DNA from: Pseudomonas anguilliseptica | GTDB lineage: Bacteria; Pseudomonadota; Gammaproteobacteria; Pseudomonadales; Pseudomonadaceae | DNA length: 64,000 nt | Assembly (NCBI RefSeq): GCF_900105355.1 | Contig: NZ_FNSC01000001.1 | Location: 3,720,001-3,784,000 of the forward strand | Direction: 5' to 3' | Shown here: piece by piece, positions 7,896-16,630 of the stretch | Layout: each line of letters opens with the position of its first letter | Position numbering within the stretch: position 1 is the stretch's first letter | Program-made: the position numbers and the translations under genes | Notes under the pieces: model-generated | Seen by the model: the letters and a program-made list of their open reading frames with translations, nothing else | What the model was told of the DNA's origin: nothing | The model's database searches: none

Positions 7896-8223
7896 GGTCT
7901 GTTACCGTTTTGTCGTGGCCGCGCCGGAGCCTGTTTTAGCGCGAGGCAAGGCACGAGACACGAAGTTTGTTCAGCACATCCATATGCTTGACCCCTTCGG
8001 GGCTGACGCGCAAAAACGCTCCCTGCGTTTTTGTGGTTGTTCCAAATGAGTGTCGAGAGACGCAGTATCGCGCGAAAACAGGCCCGGCCCTTCGGGTTGC
8101 GCGAAAAATCTTGCCATGCGGTGTTGGAGGACTTGGCAAGGGCGCGACCATTACCTGCGTCCTCCGCCTAGCCTGGCGAGATGTTACGCGGCAACGCGGC
8201 TCGCGACAAAACGGTAACAGCCC
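7896..8223. repeat. 328-bp element bounded by 17-bp perfect inverted repeats
   Basis: The ends are CTGTTACCGTTTTGTCG at 7899-7915 and its exact reverse complement at 8204-8220. A second, inner pair (GCCTGTTTTxxCGCG near 7929 and its complement near 8075-8090) makes the block highly foldable. No convincing coding frame is seen. It fills the gap between the Smr and 106-residue membrane protein genes and looks like a MITE-type or dispersed Pseudomonas repeat; only one copy is in the window. Confidence 0.6.
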
Positions 8224-8285
8224 CTAGATATCCGCGAAGGCCGCTAGTGTAACCAAGCTGCCAGATCCGTGTTGCCTGGAAGCAC

Positions 8286-8606
8286 TCAGTCGCGCTTTTT
8301 CATCAGATGCGGGGCCATGCTCAGGTCACTGGGGCGGCGCAGGCGGCGTCGGCAGCGGCGCCAGAGCAGCACGCCAAAGGTCAGCAACAGCAGCCCGATC
8401 ACGACCAATACGCTGGCGGCGGCTGGCGATTCGTTCAGTGGGCCGAGCGCGGCAGGTTGGCCGAGCAGAGTGGCGACGCCTGCCATGCTCAGCAGTACGC
8501 CGAATGTGGCAAACAATGCGGCCAAGCCAGCGCCCAGACGCAGGCGCCAGTTGCTGGCATTGCGTGGGCGCAGGCGGCGTGCATCGAAACCATCGGAGTG
8601 TTTCAT
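8286..8606 (-). CDS. Small two-TM membrane protein, unknown function
   Basis: 106 residues. The N-terminus is basic and hydrophilic (MKHSDGFDARRLRPRN), followed by two membrane segments (about residues 24-47 and 63-82) and a strongly basic cytoplasmic tail (RRCRRRLRRPSD). The positive-inside rule places both ends in the cytoplasm. The start ATG at 8606 has AGGAA about nine bases upstream. It lies between an Smr gene and an isochorismatase-like gene, all on the minus strand, a neighbourhood that I recall as conserved in P. aeruginosa. I do not recognise a functional family. Confidence 0.7.
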   Translation of the reverse strand: MKHSDGFDARRLRPRNASNWRLRLGAGLAALFATFGVLLSMAGVATLLGQPAALGPLNESPAAASVLVVIGLLLLTFGVLLWRRCRRRLRRPSDLSMAPHLMKKRD

Positions 8607-8730
8607 TCCGATTTCCTCATGCCAATTTCCTCGGTGGTTATCGGCGGTATGACCGGTGTGGGCTGGTGTGGTTCAACTGTTGCGGTCAGCCCATATCCAG
8701 GTTGCGAACTACTGCGCGGCTGGCGGTGGC

Positions 8731-9327
8731 TCAGATCAAGGCACTGGCGCGCGGTACCACGGCAGCAAAATTGTCGGCCAGGGCGATCATCTCGGCGCGG
8801 TGCATCTCGGCGGCGCTGATCACCTGACCGTCGAGCGTTGGCAGGTCGCGGGTGGCGCAAGCGGCATCCACCACGGTACAGCGATAACCATAGTCCTTGG
8901 TGGCGCGTACCGTGGTGCTGATACTCGAATGGGTCATAAAGCCGCAGACGATCAGGTCCAGGTGGCCCAGGGCCTGCAAGCGATCATGCAGCTCGGTGCC
9001 GTTGAAGGCGTTGGGCATGCGTTTTTCTACGATGATTTCGCCAGGCAGCGGCGCTGCTTCCGGCAGGTGTAGGCCGCGTGGGCCGCGTGGGTCGAGCAGG
9101 CCATCGGGGATGCCCAAGTGCTTGACGTGAACGATGGAGCTGCCCAAGTGGCGGGCGGCGGCCAGCAGTTTGGCGATTTCTTCCAGCGCGGCATCCAGCC
9201 CCGGTAATTGCAGTACGCCGCTGCGGTATTCCTCTTGCGCATCAATGATCAGCAAGGTCGCATTGCTCAGGCTGGCGGGCGCATGGCTGCGGCCAGTGAG
9301 GGCGAACATCGTTTTAGGGGTGGACAT
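8731..9327 (-). CDS. Isochorismatase-like hydrolase without the catalytic Cys
   Basis: 198 residues with the isochorismatase/cysteine hydrolase fold. The first catalytic Asp is in LLIIDAQEEY, the Lys region is IVEKRMPNAF, and a cis-peptide loop is VCGFMTHSSIST. In Cys hydrolases of this family (nicotinamidase, carbamoylases) the loop reads GxxTxxCV; here the position of the nucleophile is Ser (THSSIS), which fits isochorismatase-type enzymes that do not use Cys, or a divergent activity. The start is MSTPKTMFALTGR at 9327; an in-frame ATG 33 bases upstream is less likely. The substrate is unknown. Confidence 0.8.
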   Translation of the reverse strand: MSTPKTMFALTGRSHAPASLSNATLLIIDAQEEYRSGVLQLPGLDAALEEIAKLLAAARHLGSSIVHVKHLGIPDGLLDPRGPRGLHLPEAAPLPGEIIVEKRMPNAFNGTELHDRLQALGHLDLIVCGFMTHSSISTTVRATKDYGYRCTVVDAACATRDLPTLDGQVISAAEMHRAEMIALADNFAAVVPRASALI

Positions 9328-9484
9328 GGCAGGAACTCCAGGCTGGCATGGACAGTCCACCCATTGTCCGCCTGTGCTGCGCTGCTGTGAACCTTTGTGG
9401 CCGATGATCTTGCGTGTCGCCTATATGGCGAGCAGAATCGAGTGGCTGCCGAGGAACGGCGATTTCAAGCAAAGGAGCTGCAAT

Positions 9485-9583
9485 ATGAATCTGATTGCAC
9501 TGTTTTCTGAGCATTTCTGGCTGTTGTTCGCCGTGGCGATTTCCATCGCTGTGCTGCGCGAACTGCACCTTAAACGAGACTAG
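9485..9583 (+). CDS. 32-residue single-TM membrane peptide
   Basis: A short frame MNLIALFSEHFWLLFAVAISI continues to a basic end HLKRD. One hydrophobic helix spans about residues 10-25. AAAGGAGCTGCAAT precedes the ATG, a good ribosome binding site. The frame ends 26 bases before a perfect hairpin. It is divergent from the hydrolase gene and convergent with nhaD. Size, membrane segment and binding site suggest a real small protein; no family is recognised. Confidence 0.6.
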   Translation: MNLIALFSEHFWLLFAVAISIAVLRELHLKRD

Positions 9584-9609
9584 CGGCGGCGTGGGTCACC
9601 ATCGACAAG

Positions 9610-9638
9610 CGCCAGGGCATGCCCTGGCGTTTGCGTTT
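9610..9638. terminator. Hairpin terminator between the small peptide gene and nhaD
   Basis: CGCCAGGGCA is followed directly by its perfect reverse complement and then TTTGCGTTTC. It lies between convergent genes and can serve both. Confidence 0.65.
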
Positions 9639-10927
9639 CAGTACAGGCCAAACAGTTCGAACTGCAGGTACCAGATACCTAGCGAACCGAAGAAATTGAC
9701 CAGAATGGCCGGTAGAAACTTCAGGTGCACGGCGAAGCTGTAGGTCTTGTCCAACGACATCGCCATCACCCCGGCGGCTGAGCCGACCACCGTCAGCGAG
9801 CCGCCAATCCCCACCATCAGCGCATTCAGCGCCCACTGATTGAGCCCTAGCTGCGGGTTGGACATCAGCGCAGCCGCTTCCACGGGGACGTTGTCCATTA
9901 CCCCGGACGCGACGCCGAGCACCATGTTGACCGCGGTGGGGTGCAGCACTTCGAACAGCCGCGAGATATACGACAGCCAGCCGACATGGTTGAGGCAGGC
10001 CACCGAGGTGATGATGCCGATAAAGAACAGCAGGGCGTTCCACTCGACCTTTTGCAGTTGATCCTGCCAGGGCAGCTCGATGCCGCGGTGCATCAGCAGC
10101 CAGGCATACAGGGCGACAATGCCCAGGCCGATGCCGATGGCAAACTCGATGCTGACTTTCAGCATGATGTTGCACAGCACTGCGCCAAATACCGCGAAGA
10201 AACCAACGATCGCCAGGCCCGCACCGCCGGGTTTGAGTGCAGATTCGGCCTGGTCGGCCACCTGAATCAGGCTCTGCCCATCGAGTTTGCGCAGGTAGAA
10301 GAAATGCAGCGTGGCGGCGAACAACAGCCAGCCGATCAATGCCGAGGGAATCAGCAACAGCAGGCCGGCGATGCTGATCTTGCCGGCCAGCACCACCATC
10401 AGGCTGGTCGAGGTGCCGAGAAACCACACCCCGGAGTTGGAGGCGACCACGATGTTGCACAGCGAGATATGGGTGTAGCGCTGATTGGTCGAGATGTTCT
10501 TCACCGTCTTGCCGAAGATCATCGCAGTGGTGATGTTGTTGAGAAACGGCGAGAGCAGCGCTGACAGTGCGCCGGTGGCCCAGAACATGCCGCGCGCGCC
10601 GAGCCCCTTGCGCATCAGGTAGCCATTGAGCGCGGTGAAGACGTTCCGTTCATTGAGCAGCTCGACCACCATCCACATAAACGCCATAAAGGCGATCAGG
10701 CCGAACAGCTCTTCCTTGATCTCGCTCTGCGCATGCAGGAAGAACTGAAAGCCATTGGGGTCGTAAAACGCGTAGTGGGCACCGATAACGATCAGACCGG
10801 ACATCATGAACATCGCCGGCTTGAACTTATCCATCTCCAGTTGTGCTTCAAAAACGATTAGCGTCATGCCAATCAAAAATATCGCCAGCACGAGCAAGCC
10901 CGTGATCGAGAAGGGATCTATGACCAT
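9638..10927 (-). CDS. nhaD: Sodium/proton antiporter, NhaD family
   Basis: 429 residues with about 11-12 hydrophobic segments, of the ArsB/NhaD ion transporter superfamily. NhaD proteins exchange cytoplasmic Na+ (or Li+) for H+ in the inner membrane. Family-like stretches are the SPFLNNITTAMIFGKT loop and the GVMDNVPVEAAALMS region, each with an intramembrane Asn/Asp, and GIGGSLTVVGSAAGVMAMS near the C-terminus. The start is the ATG at 10927; no clear Shine-Dalgarno is seen. It is monocistronic, convergent with the small peptide gene and divergent from prmB. Confidence 0.85.
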   Translation of the reverse strand: MVIDPFSITGLLVLAIFLIGMTLIVFEAQLEMDKFKPAMFMMSGLIVIGAHYAFYDPNGFQFFLHAQSEIKEELFGLIAFMAFMWMVVELLNERNVFTALNGYLMRKGLGARGMFWATGALSALLSPFLNNITTAMIFGKTVKNISTNQRYTHISLCNIVVASNSGVWFLGTSTSLMVVLAGKISIAGLLLLIPSALIGWLLFAATLHFFYLRKLDGQSLIQVADQAESALKPGGAGLAIVGFFAVFGAVLCNIMLKVSIEFAIGIGLGIVALYAWLLMHRGIELPWQDQLQKVEWNALLFFIGIITSVACLNHVGWLSYISRLFEVLHPTAVNMVLGVASGVMDNVPVEAAALMSNPQLGLNQWALNALMVGIGGSLTVVGSAAGVMAMSLDKTYSFAVHLKFLPAILVNFFGSLGIWYLQFELFGLY

Positions 10928-11135
10928 TTTTAGGGAAGTCTTGAGAAAGGGAGGGAAGGGTTAGAAATTGGTAACAAAATTATACTGATGCGCATGAGGC
11001 TTGGGCAGGCCTACTTTGTGACTGTGGCGGCCTTTGTGGTCAGTAATGCGTCGTGCCGCTAAACCAGCACTGCGCCCGGCGCGGGCAAGCACGGCAGGCT
11101 GTTAGAATGGCGCACTTTTTCTGCGGAGAGCTGCC

Positions 11136-12062
11136 GTGACTGACGCCACACATACCTACCCAACCCGCCTGCGCAGCGTGCGCGATTACATTCGCTGGGC
11201 GGTCAGTCGGTTTCATGGCGAGGAGCTGTTCTTCGGCCACGGCACTGACAACGCCTGGGATGAAGCTCGCCAGCTGGTACTTGGCGCCCTGCATCTGCCT
11301 TACGAAATTGCCGACAGCTACCTCGATTGCCGCCTGGAAGACGATGAGCATGCGCACCTGCATGCCTTGCTCGCACGACGCATCGACGAGCGCGTACCGA
11401 CTGCTTACTTGTTGGGCGAGGCCTGGTTCTGTGGCATGCCGTTTATGGTCGATGAGCGTGTGCTGATTCCGCGCTCACCGATTGCCGAGCTGATCGAGCA
11501 GCACTTCGAACCCTGGCTGGCCATGGAACCGGCGCGGATTCTCGATCTGTGCACCGGCTCGGGCTGCATTGGTATCGCCTGCGCCTACGAGTTTCCCGAG
11601 GCCGAAGTGGTGCTCGGTGATCTGTCGTTTGAGGCGCTGGAAGTGGCCAATCAGAACATCGAGCGTCATGGCCTGGATGAGCGCGTGTACACCGTGCAGG
11701 GCGATGGTTTTGCCGGGCTGCCGGGGCAGCGCTTTGACCTGATCGTTTCCAACCCACCTTATGTGGATGCTGAGGATTTTGCCGATATGCCGGCCGAATA
11801 CCAGCACGAGCCTGAGCTGGGTCTGGCCTGCGGCGACGATGGCTTGGACCTGGTGCGGCGCATGCTCGCGGAGGCGGCGGATCATTTGACCGAGAAAGGC
11901 ATGCTGATTATCGAAGTCGGTAATAGCCAGGTGCACGTCGAAGCGCTTTACCCGGAAGTCGACTTCACCTGGCTGGAGTTCGAACGCGGCGGTCACGGCG
12001 TATTCCTGCTCGCGGCCGCGCAATGCCGCGAGCACCAGGCATTGTTCCGTCAGCGCCTTTAA
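11136..12062 (+). CDS. prmB: Ribosomal protein L3 N5-glutamine methyltransferase
   Basis: 308 residues. PrmB transfers a methyl group from S-adenosylmethionine to a glutamine of ribosomal protein L3. The SAM site is [17 protein letters not shown], and the catalytic Gln-binding motif NPPY is in [14 protein letters not shown], with the family-typical [14 protein letters not shown] after it. The start is GTG at 11136 after CGGAGAG. It is divergent from nhaD; downstream is an inverted-repeat element before the convergent sensor kinase gene. In Pseudomonas prmB lies close to aroC; here a large insertion of other genes separates them by about 7 kb. Confidence 0.93.
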   Translation: MTDATHTYPTRLRSVRDYIRWAVSRFHGEELFFGHGTDNAWDEARQLVLGALHLPYEIADSYLDCRLEDDEHAHLHALLARRIDERVPTAYLLGEAWFCGMPFMVDERVLIPRSPIAELIEQHFEPWLAMEPARILDLCTGSGCIGIACAYEFPEAEVVLGDLSFEALEVANQNIERHGLDERVYTVQGDGFAGLPGQRFDLIVSNPPYVDAEDFADMPAEYQHEPELGLACGDDGLDLVRRMLAEAADHLTEKGMLIIEVGNSQVHVEALYPEVDFTWLEFERGGHGVFLLAAAQCREHQALFRQRL

Positions 12063-12063
12063 G

Positions 12064-12201
12064 CAGGCGGTTACAAACTACCTGCGTTGTCATCGCTGCG
12101 TTAAAAACAGGCTCAAAGTGCTCATTTACAACTCGTAAACTCCGCTTTTTCGCCTGTTTTTGCCTTGCGCTGGTTGCCTCGCCAACGTTTTAACGGCCTG
12201 C
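12064..12201. repeat. Inverted-repeat dispersed element (CAGGC-GTT family)
   Basis: About 138 bp. The left end reads CAGGCGGTTACAAACT and the right end, reversed, CAGGCCGTTAAAACG. Inside, AAAACAGGCTCA and its complement CGCCTGTTTTTGCC flank a foldable core. It lies between convergent prmB and the sensor kinase gene and could terminate both. A related left end occurs at 22701-22740. Confidence 0.6.
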
Positions 12202-15200
12202 TAACGCAGGACGAGATGGCGGCTCAACAGGGCGCGCAAAGCGGCCGGCTTGACCGGCTTACTCAGGTAATCGAGGCCGGCGGCATGTACCTGAGCGATC
12301 AGCTCGGGGCGGCCGTCGGCGCTGATCACCACACCCGGTAGCGGTTCACCCAAACGCGTGCGCAGCCAGGCCATCAGCTCGGTGCCGGTTTCGCCGTCAT
12401 CCAGGTGATAGTCCACCAGTGCCAGCTGCGGGCGCACGTTTTCACTTAGCAGGTGATCGCACTCCAGGCGGTTGCGCGCCGTCCACACCTGACACCCCCA
12501 GCGTGACAGCAGGCTGTGCATGCCGGCGAGGATGCTGTCCTCGTTGTCGATGCATAGCACCTGGATGCCGACCAGCGCCTCGCCATGGTGCTCGGGTTGG
12601 CTGAGCAATACGGGTGGGTCGGCGTGCAAGGCCAGGGGAATGGTGACGCTGAATACGCTGCCTTTGCCCGGCCAGGAACGCACTTCCAGCTGGTGGCCGA
12701 GGACACGGCACAAACCATCGGCAATCGCCAGGCCCAGGCCTTTTTCGGCGCGGGTCTGGTGGCTGTCCAGGCGTTTGAATTCCTCGAAAATCACCTTGCG
12801 CTTGTCGTCGGGAATGCCCGGGCCGCGATCCCAGACTTCCAAGCGCAGCTGCTGACCCTTGCGGCGCACGCCGAGCAGCACACGGCCCTTGGCGTAGCGG
12901 AAGGCGTTGGTCAGGAAATTCTGCAGAATGCGCCGCAGTAGTTTGATGTCGCTGTCGACCCGCAGACGGCTGCCGCGCAGGCGAAAATCCATGCCGTGTT
13001 CGGCGGCCAGCACTCTGAACTCCGCCCCCAGGGTGTCGAACAAATTGTTCAGCACAAAGGCATGACGGTCCGGAGTGATACGGCCGTTTTCTAGGCGTGA
13101 GATATCCAGCAGGTCGCTGATCAGGTCTTCGGCTGAGCGCAACGAGCTGTCCAGGTGGCGCACCAGTTCGCGGACGTCGGCGGGCAGGGCATCGTCCTGG
13201 TGGGACAGGGCGGCGGAGAACAGCCGCGCGGCATTTAGCGGCTGCATCAGGTCATGACTGACGGCGGTGAGAAAGCGGGTTTTCGACTGGTTGGCGGCCT
13301 CGGCCACCCCCTTGGCTTCGGTCAGCGCCAGATTCAGTTGCGACAGCTCCTGGGTGCGCTCGCTGACCCGCTGTTCCAGGCCTTCATTGGCGTCCTTGAG
13401 CGCGCGCTCGGCTTCGCGGAACTCGGTGATGTCGGTGAAGCTCATGACGAAACCGCCGCCGGGCATGGGGTTGCCGATCAGCTCGATCACCCGGCCGTTG
13501 GGGAACAGCCGTTCGGAGGTGTGCGCCGTGCCCTGACGCATCCAGTACAGGCGTTTGCTGACGTGCTCCTCGATATTGCCGGCGCCGAGCAGGCCGCGTT
13601 CGGCGTTGAAGCGGATCAGCTCAGCTACCGGGCGGCCGACATACACCTGGCCCTCGGGGTAGTTGAACAGCTCAATGTAACGGTGGTTCCAGGCCACCAG
13701 GCGCAGCGATTGGTCGACCACGCTGATGCCCTGGGTGATGTTCTCGATCGCGCCTTGCAACAGTGCGCGGTTGAGCTGCAGCACTTCCGAGGCTTCGTCG
13801 ACGATGCGAACCACATCCTCGACCTGCATTTCGCGGCCTTCGATGGCCGCCTTGACCACCGCGCGGGTCGATGAGGCACCGAGTACACCGGCCAGCAGCC
13901 GTTCGGTGTGGGCGATCCATTCACTGTTGGCGGTCTGGTTAGGGTCGAAGCCCTTGCCCTGGCGGTAGGCAAACCGCATAAAGCTCTGCCGCGCGCGGTC
14001 TTCACCGACAAAACGGTTGGCCAGCAGCAACAGGTCGCCGACCTGCACTGCGAGCATGCTGCGGTTGCTGGGTTTGTTGCCCAGGTCATGGCCGATAAAA
14101 CGCCCAGCCTGCCAGTGCTCGGCCACCCGGGTGCGCGAGAAGTAGGAGACCCAGGCAAACAACAGGAAGTTGCCGGCCAGCGACAGCACCACCCCACGGG
14201 TCAGCGGGTCGACCTGAAAGCCGATTGGGCCGTACAGCAGGGTTTGCACGCCCGGCAAGGCATCCGCTGGCCAGCCCAGGCCGCGCGCCACCAGCGGCAT
14301 AACCAGGGTGTAGAACCAGATCAGCGCACCAAAGAACAGCCCGGCGAATACGCCCTGGCGGTTTGCCTGCTTCCACACCAGTGCGCCGAACATCGCCGGA
14401 GCCAGCTGGCCGATGGCGGCGAACGACACCTGGCCGATGGTTGCCAGGCTGGCGTTGGAGCCCAGCAGGCGGTAGCAGACATAGGCCAACAGCAGGATGA
14501 CCACAATGCTCACCCGTCGTGCGGTCAGCATCCAGTAGCGGAAGGCTTCAAAAGGCCGTTCGGTATTCTGCCGGCGCAGCAGCCAAGGCAGCAGCATGTC
14601 GTTGGAAATCATCGTCGACAGCGCTACTGACGCAACAATTACCATGCCGGTGGCCGCCGACGCGCCGCCGATAAAGGCCAGCATGGCCAGCGCGGGATGG
14701 GCTTCGGCCAGCGGCAGGCTGATTACGAAGGAGTCAGGGGTAACGCCGGCCGGCAGCAGCATCTGCCCGGCCAGGGCGATGGGCACCACAAACAGCGCGG
14801 CGAGTATCAGGTAGGCAGGGAACACCCAGCGTGCCAGGCGCAAATCCTTGGGCTCGATGTTCTCCACCACCGTCACATGAAACTGCCGCGGCAGGGCGAT
14901 GATGGCGATCATCGCCAGGCCCGTCTGGGTCATCATCGCTGGCCAATTGACGGTTTGTTCCCAGAATTTCTCCAGCCCGGCGTTGGCTTTGGCCTGGTCG
15001 AACAGGTCGGCAAAACCGTTGTACAGGCCGTAGGTCACAAACGCGCCGACGGCGAGGAAGGCCAGCAGTTTGACCAGCGATTCGAAGGCAATTGCCAGAA
15101 CCATACCGCGGTGGTGCTCGGTGACAACCAGGTTGCGTGTGCCGAACAATATTGTGAACAGTGCCAGCACCAGCGAGACGATCAGTGCGGTGTCCTGGGC

Positions 15201-15671
15201 ACCGGTGCCGTTGGCGCCTGCGCCGGCACCGCTGAGCAGGTTGACCCCAAGCACGATGCCTTTGAGCTGCAGGGCGATATAGGGCAATACGCCGACCAGG
15301 CAGACCAGCGCTACTACCACCGCCAGCGCCTGGGATTTGCCATAGCGGGCGGCGATAAAGTCGGCAATCGAGGTGATGTTTTCCTGTTTGCTGATCATCA
15401 CCATTTTCTGCAGCACCCAAGGTGTGAAGACCAGAATGATGATCGGCCCAAGGTAGATCGGCAGATATGACCAGAGCTGTTCGGCGGCCTGGCCTACCGC
15501 GCCGAAAAACGTCCAGCTGGTGCAGTACACCGCCAGTGAAAGGCTGTATACCCAGGCTCGAATTTTCGGCGGCATGGGCGCAGCTCGGCGGTCGCCGTAG
15601 AAGGCGATGGCGAACAGAGTGGCCATGTAAATCAGCGCAACCGCGGCGATCAGCCCGCTAGACAGGGTCAT
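12201..15671 (-). CDS. Hybrid sensor histidine kinase with sodium/solute symporter-like sensor domain
   Basis: 1156 residues. The N-terminal ~490 residues form an SSS-like domain of about 12-13 membrane segments (residues 5-470), as in CbrA and related pseudomonad kinases. A linker and a PAS domain (about 640-750) with a coiled segment follow, then HisKA with the phospho-acceptor His near residue 806 (AVSHDLMQPLNAA), a HATPase domain (DRGPGIPDD, GLGLAIADGL) and a C-terminal receiver with Asp near residue 1087 (LALVDYHLDDGETG). It probably senses or transports a small solute and relays phosphate to an unlinked regulator; no output gene is adjacent. GGAG precedes the ATG at 15671. I recall a similar 1159-residue protein in P. 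aeruginosa. Confidence 0.88.
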   Translation of the reverse strand: MTLSSGLIAAVALIYMATLFAIAFYGDRRAAPMPPKIRAWVYSLSLAVYCTSWTFFGAVGQAAEQLWSYLPIYLGPIIILVFTPWVLQKMVMISKQENITSIADFIAARYGKSQALAVVVALVCLVGVLPYIALQLKGIVLGVNLLSGAGAGANGTGAQDTALIVSLVLALFTILFGTRNLVVTEHHRGMVLAIAFESLVKLLAFLAVGAFVTYGLYNGFADLFDQAKANAGLEKFWEQTVNWPAMMTQTGLAMIAIIALPRQFHVTVVENIEPKDLRLARWVFPAYLILAALFVVPIALAGQMLLPAGVTPDSFVISLPLAEAHPALAMLAFIGGASAATGMVIVASVALSTMISNDMLLPWLLRRQNTERPFEAFRYWMLTARRVSIVVILLLAYVCYRLLGSNASLATIGQVSFAAIGQLAPAMFGALVWKQANRQGVFAGLFFGALIWFYTLVMPLVARGLGWPADALPGVQTLLYGPIGFQVDPLTRGVVLSLAGNFLLFAWVSYFSRTRVAEHWQAGRFIGHDLGNKPSNRSMLAVQVGDLLLLANRFVGEDRARQSFMRFAYRQGKGFDPNQTANSEWIAHTERLLAGVLGASSTRAVVKAAIEGREMQVEDVVRIVDEASEVLQLNRALLQGAIENITQGISVVDQSLRLVAWNHRYIELFNYPEGQVYVGRPVAELIRFNAERGLLGAGNIEEHVSKRLYWMRQGTAHTSERLFPNGRVIELIGNPMPGGGFVMSFTDITEFREAERALKDANEGLEQRVSERTQELSQLNLALTEAKGVAEAANQSKTRFLTAVSHDLMQPLNAARLFSAALSHQDDALPADVRELVRHLDSSLRSAEDLISDLLDISRLENGRITPDRHAFVLNNLFDTLGAEFRVLAAEHGMDFRLRGSRLRVDSDIKLLRRILQNFLTNAFRYAKGRVLLGVRRKGQQLRLEVWDRGPGIPDDKRKVIFEEFKRLDSHQTRAEKGLGLAIADGLCRVLGHQLEVRSWPGKGSVFSVTIPLALHADPPVLLSQPEHHGEALVGIQVLCIDNEDSILAGMHSLLSRWGCQVWTARNRLECDHLLSENVRPQLALVDYHLDDGETGTELMAWLRTRLGEPLPGVVISADGRPELIAQVHAAGLDYLSKPVKPAALRALLSRHLVLR

Positions 15672-15736
15672 GCAAACTCCGAAAACAAACTGTAGGGGGC
15701 TGCCAGGGTCTTATCTGGCAGCGCAGCGGCTGCCAA

Positions 15737-15877
15737 AGAACCTGTCTCGGAACGCGCGAGCTAGTGCGAGACAAGGCAAGAGTGGCCGAGGAAGCGGAGT
15801 TTACTGCTGTAAATGAGCATTCCGAGGCCAGTCTTAACGCCGTATCGCCGAAGCGCAGCAGCTCCGAGACTGGTTCT
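15737..15877. repeat. 141-bp inverted-repeat element (GAACC-GTCTCGG family)
   Basis: The arms AGAACCTGTCTCGGA at 15737 and TCCGAGACTGGTTCT ending at 15877 are near-perfect inverted repeats with one mismatch. The core contains further short repeats (GAGACAAGGCAAG; CATTCCGAGGCC). It sits between the kinase start and the next plus-strand gene and contains no credible gene. Confidence 0.6.
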
Positions 15878-15960
15878 GAGCCTACTGCATATGATTTGTC
15901 TTAGTCTCGCAGCAAAGTGACGGTGCGTCAGGCACGACCAAGGTCGCACTGGCGTAGAAC

Positions 15961-15991
15961 TTGTTGCTGTTGCTGTTGCTGTTGCTGTTGT
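15961..15991. repeat. Hexanucleotide microsatellite (TTGCTG)n
   Basis: Four perfect TTGCTG units with partial units at both ends, about 65-95 bases upstream of the GNAT gene start. A frame through it would encode a run of Cys; that is not a gene. Its place suggests it lies in the promoter or leader of the acetyltransferase gene. Confidence 0.7.
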
Positions 15992-16057
15992 GGATTGTGC
16001 ACACTTGCCGGCCCTGTTAGCGTGTCGCGCCTGCGACTCTGTCCGAGGAGGGACCCT

Positions 16058-16627
16058 ATGTTCAAGCCGCAACTAATTACCCTGCAACGTGGCGGATTGC
16101 GTATCGAACCCATGGTCGATGCCGATATTCCCGCCTTGATCAGTCTGGCCGAAGCCAATCGCCAGGAGCTGATCTATATGAGTGGCAGCCAGCGTCTCGA
16201 CTGGTATCGCCAGGGCTTGCTCGAGCAGCGTGAAGGGCGGGCCTTGCCCTTTGTTATTCGCCTGGGCGACCAGTTGGTGGGCACCACCCGTTTCGGCGAC
16301 TTTATGAACACCTTGCCGGCAACGGAGATCGGCTGGACCTGGCTGGATCGCAGCCAGCATGGCACGGGCCTCAACACCATCATCAAATACCTGATGCTCA
16401 AGCACGCTTTCGAACACTGGGGGCTGGTACGTGTACAACTAAAAACCGCTGCCAGTAATCTGCGTTCGCAGCGCGCCATCGAAAAGCTTGGGGCGCTGCG
16501 TGAAGGCGTGCTGCGCAACCACCGCCGCCTGGCTGACGGGCGCCTGGACGACAGCGTGCTCTACAGCATCACCGACCATGACTGGCCGGCGATCAAGCTG
16601 CAGCTGGAGGCGCGTTTCAGCGGTTGA
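16058..16627 (+). CDS. GNAT N-acetyltransferase (RimJ/RimL-like)
   Basis: 189 residues of the GNAT fold, closest in style to RimJ/RimL-type acetyltransferases that modify N-termini or small amines with acetyl-CoA. Visible are the N-terminal strand with RIEPMVDADIPALISL, the acceptor strand ATEIGWTWLDRSQHGTGLNTIIKYLM (motif A region) and the motif B stretch TAASNLRSQRAIEKLGALREGVLR. The start is the ATG at 16058 with GAGGAGGGA ahead of it; a longer frame into the microsatellite is rejected. It ends four bases before the AraC-family gene, so both are likely cotranscribed. Confidence 0.87.
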   Translation: MFKPQLITLQRGGLRIEPMVDADIPALISLAEANRQELIYMSGSQRLDWYRQGLLEQREGRALPFVIRLGDQLVGTTRFGDFMNTLPATEIGWTWLDRSQHGTGLNTIIKYLMLKHAFEHWGLVRVQLKTAASNLRSQRAIEKLGALREGVLRNHRRLADGRLDDSVLYSITDHDWPAIKLQLEARFSG

Positions 16628-16630
16628 GGC

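Noticed and set aside
7936..8227. Short open frames within the 328-bp inverted-repeat element
   Set aside because: No ribosome binding site, frames on both strands mirror the inverted repeats, and no family similarity.
15917..16057. N-terminal extension of the acetyltransferase with a run of ten Cys
   Set aside because: The Cys run is translation of the TTGCTG microsatellite; a strong GAGGAGGGA lies before ATG 16058, where family similarity begins.
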